Assembly (NCBI GenBank): GCA_027596075.1
Contig: JADGJC010000308.1
Coordinates: 1-44,715 of the forward strand
Direction: 5' to 3'
Length of the DNA stretch: 44,715 nt
Origin: Rhizophlyctis rosea
Taxonomy: Eukaryota > Chytridiomycota > Chytridiomycetes > Rhizophlyctidales > Rhizophlyctidaceae
A program made the translations under genes and the position numbers. The notes under the pieces were generated by a model. It saw only the letters and a program-made list of their open reading frames with translations. It had not been told where the DNA came from and ran no database searches. Shown one piece after another: positions 1-11,600 of this stretch. Numbering within the stretch: the first letter of the stretch is position 1; each line of letters begins with the position of its first letter.

Positions 1-1028
1 TACAAGCTATTCCTGGGATTTCAGGATAAGAAAAGTAAAGTAGTGTAGTTTCTTAAGGCTCTTAATGAGTTTTTCTCCTCTAATTTGGTGGATTTAAAGT
101 CTGCTCATAACCTTACCTAAAAGTACTTGATTTCGCTTGGTTGTGTTGTTATTTGGGGATTTGAGCGCCTTTGTGGGTTTCACCTTATTTGGGTTGCCTA
201 ATGTTATTGTATTTGGTGTTATTTTCCTTACTCTTCCTCGGTACCTTATTGCAAGGTTACTGGTGCTGGGCTCCCTTGCACCTTCACTCTCACCATTAAA
301 CCACCAAATGGTTACTGGAATATGGGGAGTTTCTTACATTCTTTCTTTTCCTGGAGTATAGTCTCGTTGGTTGGAACACATTCCTTTCACTGCAGTCTTT
401 ACAATTGCAATAATGATCTTTGTCCTAACCTACTACAGCCAACAGGGTTATTGCTGTTTCTCTATTAACTCATAACTCATTTAGCCTTGCGCCTCGCAGG
501 GGAACTATGGGGTTTCGGTAAAAGCACAGTGACGCCACCCCGTGAATGCACTGCACTCAGACCCTCTACCGCCATTGACCAATGAAGGTGTTCTCCTGTC
601 AACTCAATCGTCATACACTCACTTACACTTGTTACATCCTCATATCAAGGGTTCATCCTCAATCTTCTGTACGTCAGTTTCCTCACATGTCCTCCGCACA
701 TCATTGCTGATTAGGTTTCGCCTCACTGCCTCTCAAAACATCCAAGGTCGCTAGCATTGACCTGTTCCGCGAACACATTCAGTAAATGAACCCGCTTTTG
801 TGTCGACGGTTGGAACACTGCGCAGCCGGTCTACCCGCCCTTCAATGATTAGCTTAGGCAAGTGTTGAGAGATTCATTGCACGTGAGCCAGGGGCGCATC
901 TGTGCATGCGGGATGTGAAATACACAACTGAATTATTCTTCGACCTTCTCCTCTGCCAGTATCCAACACCATTCAGTCTGAATAGTCCTTTGTGAAATGA
1001 GCAAAAAGGGCCGGTCTGATGCTGATGT
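1..1028. other. Gene-free stretch, AT-rich decayed sequence at the left end
   Basis: The first ~480 bases are visibly richer in T and A than the rest of the window. Their frame-1 reading is protein-like but broken by several in-frame stops within 200 bases, which looks like an old degraded coding sequence, perhaps a transposon remnant. No family can be named. From ~500 to 1028 there is no convincing gene. The 5' end of the orphan gene beginning near 1029 should lie here, possibly starting at the ATG at 786, but no clean splice chain could be drawn. Confidence 0.35.
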
Positions 1029-3618
1029 GTGGAAATTGGAGAGTCTGGCGTGGATCACCTTCAAGACATTGAACGAAGACGGGAGCGTGAAAAAGGCCAA
1101 GTCCAGATATCTCTCATGCAGGCTATGCAAATGGATCCGCTACAATCCCCGGATCCAGAAATGGTTAAGACACATCTCAGAGTGGAGCACTCAGAGCAGT
1201 GGCGAAGCAGATTGGCATGGACTTGGGAAGAATATTGCCTGTTCAAGGACCATTTCAACCAGGACCTTACTGATAAGCTATCAAATATGAGGTAGGCAAG
1301 CAAAGCAGAAGGATATGATGAATCTATAAAATATGACAATTACTTCTGTGACAAGATTGCCGGAGAGGATAAACCCAATTACTTCGCTGGACGAATTCTA
1401 TGAATACCTCCAATTCCTGCAACCGACCACATACGACTCCAACATCCCCTATATCACTTCACCGCCCTTAGATCATCCCGGATTGCTTTCCACTGATTAT
1501 GATCGACTGGCGGCATCTTGGTCCAATCAAATGGCGGCCCGCATTGAGCATGAATCGCAACGTCCCGTCTGCTGTGGTGTTCAGTTTTATCCAGCCGGAG
1601 AAGACGCATTCCTGTTAGTCATTGGATACTACACGACCACCAGCGCTCGTAATGCGCGGGAAGTATCAAATGATTACAGGACCATGGCGCCACTGCTTCC
1701 TCCGAGCCGATCTCTCAAAATAGAGATTGGACTGGTTAACGGGACGAGAGAAGGGTATCTCGCTGTCAAGCACGGGGAACCCGCCACTCCACTTGCCTCT
1801 CGAATGCTTCAGGAGATACACGGGGACTTCAAAATTGAGGAGAAGTTGCGGTTTTGTAGCAGGCTGCTTCAGTCCATTGCGCCAACGAGCAATGGCGATG
1901 AAGTTGTCGAAACCCGTTTGCCAACCCGAGCGCTTCTTATGGACGATGATGAGAAAATGGCACCTAGCATGAATCATAGGTTCGGAGGGAGCATTGATCC
2001 GCATACAATCTGGACGCAGTGGACTCGTTTCGTTGATCAATCTTTTCCCGTTCCCCTTCTTTCCTGGGTGAGGCCACATACTCTGGATTTGTAAAGAACC
2101 CCTACCGTCAGTGACCATCATGTTAGGTAGACGACCTGAGCTTGCATTATTTGGCCCGTTACGAAAACAGGTTTTGTGCATATTTCCTCGAAGTCCTGAC
2201 TCACAATCTTGAAGAGGTACAAATGCAAAGGGTTTTTGCAAGGGCGAATTCATTGACAGAATGCCCTGTAGATGAAACAAACTCTCCTCGCTTGTTACCC
2301 TGATCCCGACGTGCGCAAAGTGATTCTTCGACATATCCGGAACGCATTGATTGATCTCGTCAACTCAAAGCAAGCTGCCCGTCCGATTGTAGGTTTGCCA
2401 GCATGACCATTCTGCCGTTCCCGCTGCTGACGCTGTAATCCTTAGCGATTCGGTGATGTCTGGGAGCAGGTGGCCTTTGATCCACTTCACTGTGCTTGGT
2501 CAAGCAAGCAAGTTGTACGTATTGCTGTCATATTCGCAGCATTTCAAGGCTCAGTCGTAATTTCTGTGAACAGCTCGACAAGATATTTGGAGAATATCAT
2601 ATGGCATACACCGACACGGATATATTCACGTTGGCCTTCAACCTCGCCAGACTGGAAACAACGCACGAGCTCCTTTGGAAGATGGACGGGGTGAACAGAG
2701 TAAAATATCAACCATGATGCTTGGAATCAACTCGATTTGTCCCTTCACTGAAACCAAATGTGCTTTTTCCACGCAGGCGGCTACATGGCACTATAATCAG
2801 AGCACCGCACATCTCATTTCAAGTCGATATTCTGACGTGGACGACCTCTTAGTGGTAATGGCATACGGTCCTTCATCCACAGACGCAGCACTAACATTGC
2901 AAATAGGATGGGCACGATTTCCTGACAATGGCAGAGCGGATGGTGGAATTTCGACCATAGACAACCTGGCTGGAGTGCCAGCGATGGTGAGGCCAATTTT
3001 GCACCTTGTTTGACACTGATCATCCGTGGATTGGATTGAATAGATTTTCCTTCATTCTTAAGCTGGAACCTCTATTCGACGGCAATCGAACATACCGAAG
3101 GTTGTTTCGGGGACTGTCGCAATCCACATGAATTCATAATCCAACTTGAAGTTGTTGGCAAGGTATGCCCAGAAGCGTCGGCAACTCCCGTTTCTTGAAG
3201 ACTCTGGCACACACTAACACACTCTTCACTGTAGCTGTGGACGTCTGATGATCACTGGATTCGGTTCTGGCAAGCCCACAAAGTCGGAGAAGAAGGACAA
3301 GTGGAGCTTGTTCGTAGGACTATACCGTTGCGCTCCATTGGAAGCAATTTTCATCGTCTGCCCCCATTGCCGGCATCACTTAACCTGTGGGACGTGCGAA
3401 TCCACCATCCAACGCAGGGTAACCGAAGGATCGCAACAATAAGGGAACCCGTCAAAGGATTTCGAATGGATTACGACGGACACTTGCTCCTGGAAAACGG
3501 CAGACGGGCCGAGCAATACATAGTGCGGGTGGGGATGGATGGTATTACTGGTGTGGACTTAGTTGGGTATCACACCTCGACGGATGATATCCCATCTGCC
3601 TTTCAAACCGCTGGATAG
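1029..3618 (+). CDS. Orphan multi-exon protein, function unknown (5' end unresolved)
   Basis: Exons linked by matching GT-AG borders and reading phase: ..1029-1291, 1356-2067, 2127-2216, 2272-2388, 2446-2514, 2574-2690, 2777-2854. A further exon runs to 3160, and the last is 3234-3618, ending in TAG. Introns are 55-86 nt. The protein is soluble with no signal peptide or membrane span. The long second exon begins LPERINPITSLDEF and the C-terminus contains WTSDDHWIRFWQAHK. I do not recognise the family. Base 1029 is only the first codon of the open exon (GTG), so the true start is upstream. Between 2855 and 3060 the chain does not resolve: two open frames compete and none joins the flanking exons in phase, so there is either an unseen splice or a frameshift. 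That it is a gene is well supported by seven consecutive phase-consistent introns. Its role is unknown. Confidence 0.65.
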
Positions 3619-4269
3619 TTTTTGCCCATATGAGTACGGCTTGCGGAATATGGTTTGTCTGGTATTTAAACAAAATGGATGGAAACAAGACCCAAAGTAA
3701 ACGTCTCTAGATTGTATGTATTTAATTTTAAGACGCTGCATACAAGATGATATGATGACATTTGATCTTTCCTTCCAAAGATCTCCTTCAAATTGCTCCC
3801 TATCCCACATTGTTGGGTTGAGTAAAGTAGCAGCACTTTGAGCAACGTTGTTTGCAAGCTGTTTGTCTCCAACTGCCGTGTTCGAACCACTCTCAATTAT
3901 AAGACTCAGTCCCGGTCCAATCAACAAAGCCCCAAAAAAATCCAAAAGAAATAAATCACAAATTTTCTTACAAAACACAAAACAAACTACGACTACCACT
4001 ACAAGAAAAAACTCTAAGCAGGAACCCTAACCCGACTTCCACCGTTTGACTCTATTGTGCGCTTTTAGCGCGCTGTTACTCTCAACGAAATCTCTGTATG
4101 TTCAACCTCTCCAACCCAACGATCAGACGAAGTCCCACCTTCCCGCCTCTTACCCTCCCGTTGTTAAACTCCGTTTGCATTCTGAAGAAACAGTAGCCTT
4201 CCTGCCCCCTTTTAAAACAACCCTATCCCGAAACCCCCAAAACAACCCCTCCCGCCCCACAAAAAAAAT
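3619..4269. other. Convergent intergenic stretch
   Basis: It separates the 3' end of the orphan gene (+) from the 3' end of the kinase gene (-). I see no gene. A/T-rich blocks around 3700-3740 and 3935-4020 are plausible 3' UTR and polyadenylation sequence for the two converging transcripts. Confidence 0.5.
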
Positions 4270-6763
4270 CTAGAAGTCCTTAAACATCTCGAAGAACGGA
4301 TCCCTAGCCCCCATCCCATCCCCACCCAAAATATTCTGCTCCCCCTTCCGTAAAGCCTCAGCATGCTCATCCCTAACCCCCCTCGCCGCCCTCTCCTTCT
4401 CAATAACCTCCGGCGCATCAACAGCCGGCACAAAAGGCGGAACAGTCTGCCGCGCCTCAACCTTCTTCCAAAGTGTACCCTTAAAGAACGGGTGCATCCG
4501 AATCTCCGCCGCTCCCAACGTCCCACTCCCCAACCGTGCTTCCGGATTCGGGTCCAACAGTCTCTTACAGATATCTTTTGTGGCGCCGCGGATGAGGGGG
4601 TGCCATTTGATCCGGCCGTGTTGGATGTTGTCGTAGATCTTATCCGGGGAACTGTTATTGCTTGGTGGCGGCGCTTTTTGACCTGGCAAAGCCGGTGGTG
4701 GGTCGGGTTCGCCGCTGAAGGGGGTTTTGCCGCAGACAAGTTCGAAGATGAGGACGCCGTAGGACCACCAGTCTACGGCTTTGGTGTAGGGACGACCGGC
4801 GACCATTTCTACGGCTATGTAGTCGGGTGTGCCGCAGAATGAGGAAGTGGTTGTTTTGACTGTTTTGGCGAAGCCAAAGTCGGCGAGTTTGGTATGACCT
4901 GTTGTGTCGAGGAGGATGTTCTGAGGTGGGTGCCAGAGAGGGTTGGTGGTGTGATTGCAATCGAGTGAGTAAAAGAGAACGGACGCGACTTGGGAGTGAG
5001 ACACATACCTCAGGCTTCAAATCTCGGTAAATGACGTGCTGAGAATGCAAATACTCCAATGCAATCAAAACCTCCGAGACATAAAACTTCGCGTCTTCTT
5101 CCCCGAACCGCTAATGGATTGCAAAAAGGAAAAATCAACCATTAGTGAATGTGCAAATGACCGTGCTGGACATGTTCCATTCCGCGCCATCGGGAAACTT
5201 GCACCTTGTCTACACTGGTAATATCTCCACCCTCACTTCGCCCATTTCTCGGCATGCACGCAACCCACCAAACCTCCCACACCTAGCCCGCTGCCACCTC
5301 CCAAAGTAGCTCAACACCCACACTGCTCACAATACCCCCCCCCCACCAAAAAAAACAAAAAAAACAAGAAAGCACGCCAAAAAAAAAACAGCCAAAAAAA
5401 CACAAACCTGACACTTCCTCAAATAACTAAACAAATCCCCCCCAGCAACAAACTCCAACGTCATAAACAAATAATTCACATTCTGGAACGTATGGTACAA
5501 CTCTACTATAAAACTATGCTTCACCGCCTTAAGAATATTCTTCTCGTTCAAAATCTGTTTCTCCTGTTTCAACCTAACCAGATCCGTTTTCTTAATCGCC
5601 TTTAGTGCAAAGTATCGCCCGGTACCCGCTTTAAGACGAACGAGGAAGACGTTAGCGAAGCCACCTTTACCGACACGGCGGATGACGTGGAAGTCGTCTA
5701 GGTGGTATTCTTTGGGCACGGAGGGGAGGAAAGAGGCGTCACGGATTTCGTAGGCTGATAGGGTACCTTTACGGGTGGAAGGTGTCATTGGCGAAACGGT
5801 TATAGCTTGAGTGCGGATGGAGGTTGGTGCCATGCTCAGCACTGACAGCGACGTCGTAAGCGGGTACGGCGTCGGACTTGGAGCAGCAAGCGCCTGATCC
5901 GTTGGAATTGTCGATGTTGCACGTGCATGTTTCCTATTAAGCGTTGACGGCGTCGAAGAAGAAGCATGTGTAGTAGTCTTCCCAAAGAACCCCCCAATCT
6001 TCGGGAGAGATTTATGTTTCGCGAGTGAGGCTGGTTGAGGCGGTTCACCCTGCGACAGATTCTCCGCGGAGGTTTGTTCAGATGGTGATGGTGATTGCTG
6101 GTGAGATTCTGTTGGAGAGGTTGTAGGCATAGTCATTTGTGACGCATAAGATTTCAGCGCAAGTTCAGGGACGATATCAAAGGCTTCCTGGCTACCCGAT
6201 TCGGAGCCGCTGCCTTCACGGATGGAGAGTTGGTTGGGGTGGGCGGGCGGTTGGTTGGAGAATCCGGCGGGCATGGAGGCGGTGAGTTGGGATTTTTTGA
6301 GTTTAGCGGAACGTTGGCGGTTGAGGACTGAGGAGGCTATATCCGCGCCCGCGGGGGTGGGGTTACGGTCTACGCCTGAGGATTGGGATTTGGTTCTTCC
6401 AGACAGAAATCCGGCAAAGCTGCTCTTGAAACTGCCGGTCTTGCTGTTGTCGCTTGTCAATGAAGGCGACGAACCCAGGTTACTCCTCTTCAAACCGCCG
6501 CTGCCCGGTCGGTCGCCAACCTCCCCCATCTCTGCAAATCTTACTTCCCCCGAGTTCGACTGTTGCGATGAGCCAAGAGGCGGAAGACTCGATGATTCAG
6601 ACTCCTTATCCTTCAGTTCTACTGATCCCTTCCGTGTAAGCCGCAATCCCTTCAACCGATCCTTCAAACTTAATTCCCCAGTACTCCCACTCTTCTCTGC
6701 GTTAGGATCTTGTCCGCCTGGTTGTTGAGCCGTGGCTCCTGCTGGACGTTGTAAATCCAGCAT
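4270..6763 (-). CDS. AGC-family (PKA-type) serine/threonine protein kinase with long disordered N-terminus
   Basis: Three phase-0 exons on the minus strand, 6763-5408, 5110-5009 and 4920-4270, give 702 residues. Residues 1-~350 are Ser/Pro/Gln-rich and probably disordered. The kinase domain starts near 358: glycine loop GKGGFANV (365-372), ATP-binding Lys388 in ALKAIKK, alpha-C Glu407, catalytic loop YRDLKPEN with Asp482 and Lys484, and DFG at 500-502. The activation segment is [13 protein letters not shown], so the usual APE is AVE and the usual Thr before (L/F)CGTP is Ser513. The tail has [16 protein letters not shown] and ends PFFEMFKDF, an AGC hydrophobic motif placed at the extreme C-terminus as in PKA/PRKX. 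A ~20-residue Pro-rich insert sits before DKIYDNI. The start was chosen as MLDLQRP because upstream in-frame codons (to 7147) do not look coding. Family assignment is firm, ortholog identity is not. The role is inferred to be phosphorylation in cAMP/PKA-like signalling. Confidence 0.9.
5111..5407 (-). other. Long low-complexity intron 1 of the kinase gene
   Basis: A 297-nt intron interrupts the kinase domain between FSYLRKCQ and RFGEEDAKF. Its donor is GTTTGT and its acceptor ends TTAG. Joining the exons restores an uninterrupted AGC kinase sequence. The donor-proximal part is almost only C and A on the plus strand (5330-5407), with homopolymer runs, and is about three times longer than the other kinase intron (4921-5008, 88 nt). 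Confidence 0.8.
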
Positions 6764-7889
6764 CACTATGAAGATGCAGGTTTGTGTCGAAGATGGCAGT
6801 CTGTCAATTCTGAATTGAAAGCAGCGAAAGGAATGGACGTCAGCGATGGTTTCAGATTGCCAAGGTCCAGGATGTTTCGGTCGGGCTGGCTCGATTGTTG
6901 GAGGTGGGGTATGGATGTAATAGGACCCTGAGAATGGGAAATCCCACACCACACGCGTTCTGGTTTCGTCTTTTGATGAGCCAAAATCCACAACAACAAA
7001 CTCACTTATGCTAAAACAATGTCTCGGTGGACCGGGCTGAAACCTGGTTGTGACAGCTCCGGTAGAAACTGACGAAAAGTCGTCGTGGGTGATCCACGAT
7101 GCAATCGAAAATTTACACTCAATAACTGTGGGCGGGACATAACACATCCAACCGACAAAACCTCCAAAAAACCGTCACCCATGCACCTCCCACCCGGGTT
7201 TGGGTTGATGCATTTTTAAGGGTCATTTTCCAAGCCTGCCACTGATCGCCTTTGATCCTGAAGAACCGTCTCCAAGGTAAAGACACCCCCGCGATCGATG
7301 ATGCTAGTGGGCCATCCTTTGCGTAATGTCTGCCTTCGCGGAGCCCCCCTGCCAATCATGGACGGGGGGATTCGAGAAGGTGGTAAATAGTGTAAACAAA
7401 GCTGTTGGTGATTCATGGAATGGTCACGGGATTGGTGGTGTAGTGATGGAGCGGGTATTGGTGGAGTGGGGGTGGGTTTATGCTTGTCGAATTGCGGCCA
7501 TGCCGTTTAAATACAATATGTGCTTTCGAAGGAATTATTGTTTCGGCATTGATGAAGATGGCCATCGGTTCAGGGAAGATGTGCATTATGAAACATGATG
7601 TTGGTGGACATGGATGGTGCTTTATGCGTGGTACTTTCGGTGAGTTCCGTAGATAGAAAAAAAAAAAACAGAAACAAAGACATCCGCATCGCATGCAGCA
7701 TTGGTTGGCGAAAGTGCCAACAGCAATAAGCAGGCGACATGGTCGTTGTCGGACCCCTGATCATATCAACCATTGTTCCGAACTTCTCAACTTTCATTTT
7801 CAACTACTTTGATTGTGCCTGCACATGTCTTGCTAATTTACATATATACATACATCCTTAGTGTCTTTGATTTTGCCACGCCTAAAGAT
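6764..7889. other. Intergenic stretch upstream of the kinase gene
   Basis: It should hold the kinase promoter and 5' UTR and the 3' UTR of the microexon gene. The kinase reading frame stays open upstream to 7147, so a longer N-terminus cannot be excluded, but codon content there is not protein-like. Short open frames around 7326-7700 on both strands are not convincing. An A-run lies at 7659-7668. Confidence 0.45.
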
Positions 7890-8646
7890 CTACAACTGCT
7901 CATCGCTAGCGTTATCAAGGGTATCATCTCGGTCCAGGACCTGTATGTGGATGATGTGGTCTAAGTACTCATACTTTTTCCATTGATCTGAGCTTCTGGG
8001 CGCTCACCATCTTGTAGTCATCCACCATCTGCGGCGAAAAAGAACAACATTGTATAAGCATGAGAAAGAAGCTCGAACAAACTGACGCAATTCCGAATGA
8101 CGAGTGATACACAAGCACTCACTTTCTTGTAGTCATCAACCATCTGGTTATGAGACAAGTACGTCGTCAATACGTCAAAGAAGTGTCACGGGCAGTGCTT
8201 TGTTTATCAATATCACTCACCGCCTTATATGTATCTAAGATCTGGTAGATGGTGATATGGGGGCGAGCTGCATTAGTTCGGACCTCAAACTGCGGTACAG
8301 TAGAGAAGAACATACCTTCTCGTAATGATTCACCATTTGAACGAGCTGAATATAAGCAACAAAAAGACGTGAACATGTTGGTTTGCAACGTAAAACTGGC
8401 GAGCACGCACCTTCTTAAAGTGCTGAGGTGTCAGTATCGTGTCCTCATCGTCACCATCATATGTGTCCTAGTATTCATGCGGTCAACGGTCTACCAGTAT
8501 TGAGCAAAGATAGTCACAACACTTACCGCTCGCCCGCATGTACACCTCCTCTCCACAAGCACTCTGTCAAAGTCGCCATCGTCAAAGTCCTCGACTGTCC
8601 CAATATTTGCGGGCACGTTGGAACGGCCGTTCTGCACTAACTGCAT
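7890..8646 (-). CDS. Small coiled-coil protein encoded by 21-nt heptad microexons
   Basis: Seven exons, every junction phase 0, on the minus strand: 8646-8527 (120 nt), 8467-8411 (57), 8345-8316 (30), 8241-8221 (21), 8143-8123 (21), 8028-8008 (21), 7940-7890 (51, TAG stop). Introns are 59-94 nt with donors GTAAGT, GTGCGT, GTATGT, GTGAGT, GTGAGT, GTGAGC and AG acceptors. The predicted protein is 106 residues: an acidic N-terminal part (TVEDFDDGDFDRV), then QHFKK, LVQMVNHYEK, then the three 21-nt exons ILDTYKA, MVDDYKK, MVDDYKM, and an acidic tail VLDRDDTLDNASDEQL. Spliced together the middle exons give a continuous seven-residue repeat with hydrophobic a/d positions, i.e. one coiled-coil heptad per microexon. 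MVDDYKK and MVDDYKM are near-identical, pointing to exon duplication. The start is uncertain: ATG 8646 is used, but the frame stays open upstream (..FSLDGEVESHLQSA) and more 5' exons are possible. I do not recognise the family. Confidence 0.65.
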
Positions 8647-11600
8647 CGCGCTCTGCAAATGGGATTCCACTTCACCATCAAGCGAGAACTTATATATGCA
8701 TGTTCTGAAAGCTTCTGGCAGCCGTCAACCAACCGTATTTGAAATGAGATCTTGTGAACCGGGTGAAATATATGGCCCAGCCGAGGGCGGTACGCAGAAT
8801 CCAGCAGTTGATATCGCCGACGAGAGTAGTAGAGGTGTGTTGCAACATGGGGTATACTTATGTAGTGAGTTGTATGGGAGTGACGAAAACGATTTGTTCT
8901 GGGAAGCCCGGTCGACTAAAAAGGGGACAGTTTGACAGGTGGGCGCGAAGGGGAAGGGGAGTGCGATGGGAAAGGGTCTGGCTGTGATGACATCGAGACA
9001 GAGTGGCACAGTCATCCAGAATGGGATCCAGGATCTGTGGCTTGCGCAACGCGATATGGGTGGCACAGACACTCCATGTGGTTGGGCGCATCAAGTCACT
9101 CTGAGATGGGAAGGGTCCTCAAAGGGTCCTTGTCCGGGCCAAATAAGGGTTCTTGAACAAACACTTGCCGACAAGTAAAAAAGTCAACACCGCAGTCGCT
9201 TTGACAAGGTGGGAGATTGAGACCTCAAGTCAATTGCACCCATGCGTTCTTTGGCTGCTTGCGTAGATTTCGAGGGTGGTAAAGACCGTTGTACTGTCCA
9301 ATTTCGGATGTCATCATCTGGGTCATAGTCTTCGATTCAAGGGGTGGGAGCTCTTTGGAAGACCGGCGTTTATTGGCGGTGATTGCTTTGTCTTTATCCA
9401 TTGCCAAAGAGTCATGCAACTTACCATGAATTTGCAGCATTCTGACAAGATCGATACGGAACTTTCCAACAGCGGTCATTCAATTCGCCTTGAAAGTGCA
9501 TGGTGCAGCGCCGAAGCGGTGAAAAAGAACTCAAATCTCGATGTCGAGGTACATGGACTCCCGTCGTTTGCTGAACAGTGCGCTTGCGGTTGCATGAACA
9601 TGACTTCAAAATATACCGTAGTGCGAAGTTGTCAACATACATACTTGTGAAGCAACGATGTGAATTGTTATGCGCGAGTTTACATCTCCAAAGCTCAGTC
9701 AATGATAAAAGCAGACGCTCCTTTGTCTTTTCTCAGGTGTCAAGAATCCACGTTGCCGACGCAATTGTTGCACAATGCTGTGTACATCCGATGTGCGTCC
9801 ATCGTTTATCAGGGGATTGCAGGGTCAACGGTCATGCCTGCACCAGTATTTCGTCATATTGGTGGGAGATGCCTTCCTTTCGCGTCCCCCAAGTCCACCG
9901 AGGGCCACAGATTATGGGAAGTGCAAATGAAGTTTTCCAACCAATCTCCACGTAATTGACCACCCTATCCGTATATGATGGCTTGATGGAAGATGAGACT
10001 TATGCTCGTCTTGATGACAAGTGGAGCGCTGACAATTCAGTGTCTAGCTAGGAGGAAAAAACAATCGCCGCAGGTTCTGTGATTCCCTTGGTCAAGGACG
10101 TAGTTCCCGCTTGCCACAGCCATCACACACTCTGTAAACAAGGATTCTAAACAGGCGAAATGGGGTGCACAGTTGGGTGTGTTGCCTGGATTTTCATTTC
10201 AAAGAAATGCCATTATTGGCAAAAAAAAAAAAAAAACATGGAGCATGAGACGTAATCATACAGTGGCTCTTCATTTCTAGCCTGAAGATGTGAACACCTC
10301 AACTGTCACAATTGACGGTCAATGTGGCAAGCTCGAACCACTCAGAAACAATCTCCGCAAATTCCCCTCCAAAGCCAGCCCCACCCCCACCGCCAACACC
10401 GCCCAATGACACCTTCACCTCCATCGACTTCTCCTCCCATAACCCTTGTCCGAGCCGCACATCAAAAATGGCATCGTTTCTCTACGGAGATGTTTCCGAA
10501 ATGCATTCAGTATGAAGAATTGTGATCGTTTGTTAGTTGTAATGGAAACATGTCGGCATTTTCTCAGCATGGTCATAGTCGCTCTTTTTCCCCGTAGTGT
10601 ACAGCCTGGCCGGGGGTGATGAAGGCGGGCAGGTGAGTTGAACAGAGTAATTGATTTATGTACAATGACATTCATGTAGTATATGTGGTTCCGAAAATAT
10701 GTAGTTCCGTGATACAGTGATTGATTTTCGGGACTAGCCGACCGACATACAAGCAGCGGAACGCTAATACGGAATACATTGGTGGCCCTGACCGTCACCT
10801 TCGCTTATAATCTCTGGTCGCATGTCATCATTGCCTCAAAAAGGATATGTGCAACTACTCTTTCCGATTATTGGAGTGCAGCGGTTCTACGAGGCATACC
10901 GGCCATACCAAACGGAAAGGTAAAGGGCAAGTAGCAAGATGTTGTGACGACGTGTGTCAGGGTTGGAACGCGCATCAACTTACCTTTAACCAAGTCTTCA
11001 AGATTTGACTGCGGCTGAAAATCTTTGAGGAGTCGAATGCGTCAAGAGCAATAAAAATCATGGAGTGACTCGATTCATCAACGATGTGAAAAGGTGAACT
11101 GAGAATTCGTCCACAGCACAATAGGGCTCTCGCACTTTGCTTGTTCCGTGCATGGCAAAGACGGCCCGCATGAGCATGCGTTGCGGTCCATCTCTCCTTC
11201 AGTCACACCACGAGGGAGAGCTCTTCCACCGGTTGTTGTTACTGATCAGACCTTTTCAGTAATGATTTCGCATAATGTGACTTCTCCGAGAGACTCTTTA
11301 GCAATAAATGGCCATCAAAATAGGTGGCTGGATGAATATGGGTACATGGAATGGCACGCATGATATATCCCGGCACGCTGTGGAACTCGGTCCTGCTGAT
11401 ATATGGCCCCCATTGACCACACATCGTGTCGCGCCATTCACCCTATAGCAAGGGGCGGCGGAAAAAAAAGACCACGAGATCGATAAGAGATGGTCATTGC
11501 GTTGCTACATTTCTCAACAGCGCTGGTGTTCATTCCAAGATTGCATCACATATCGCAAGCGTAATTTGTAGCCTTGCCTCGATCAACATCACTTTCGCGA

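Noticed and set aside
3860..3920. Possible tRNA from a GTTCGAACC-like T-loop
   Set aside because: No matching acceptor stem, D-arm or anticodon arm could be folded around it.
4026..4034. Telomere-like CCCTAACCC
   Set aside because: A single copy, not an array, and inside an intergenic A-rich block.
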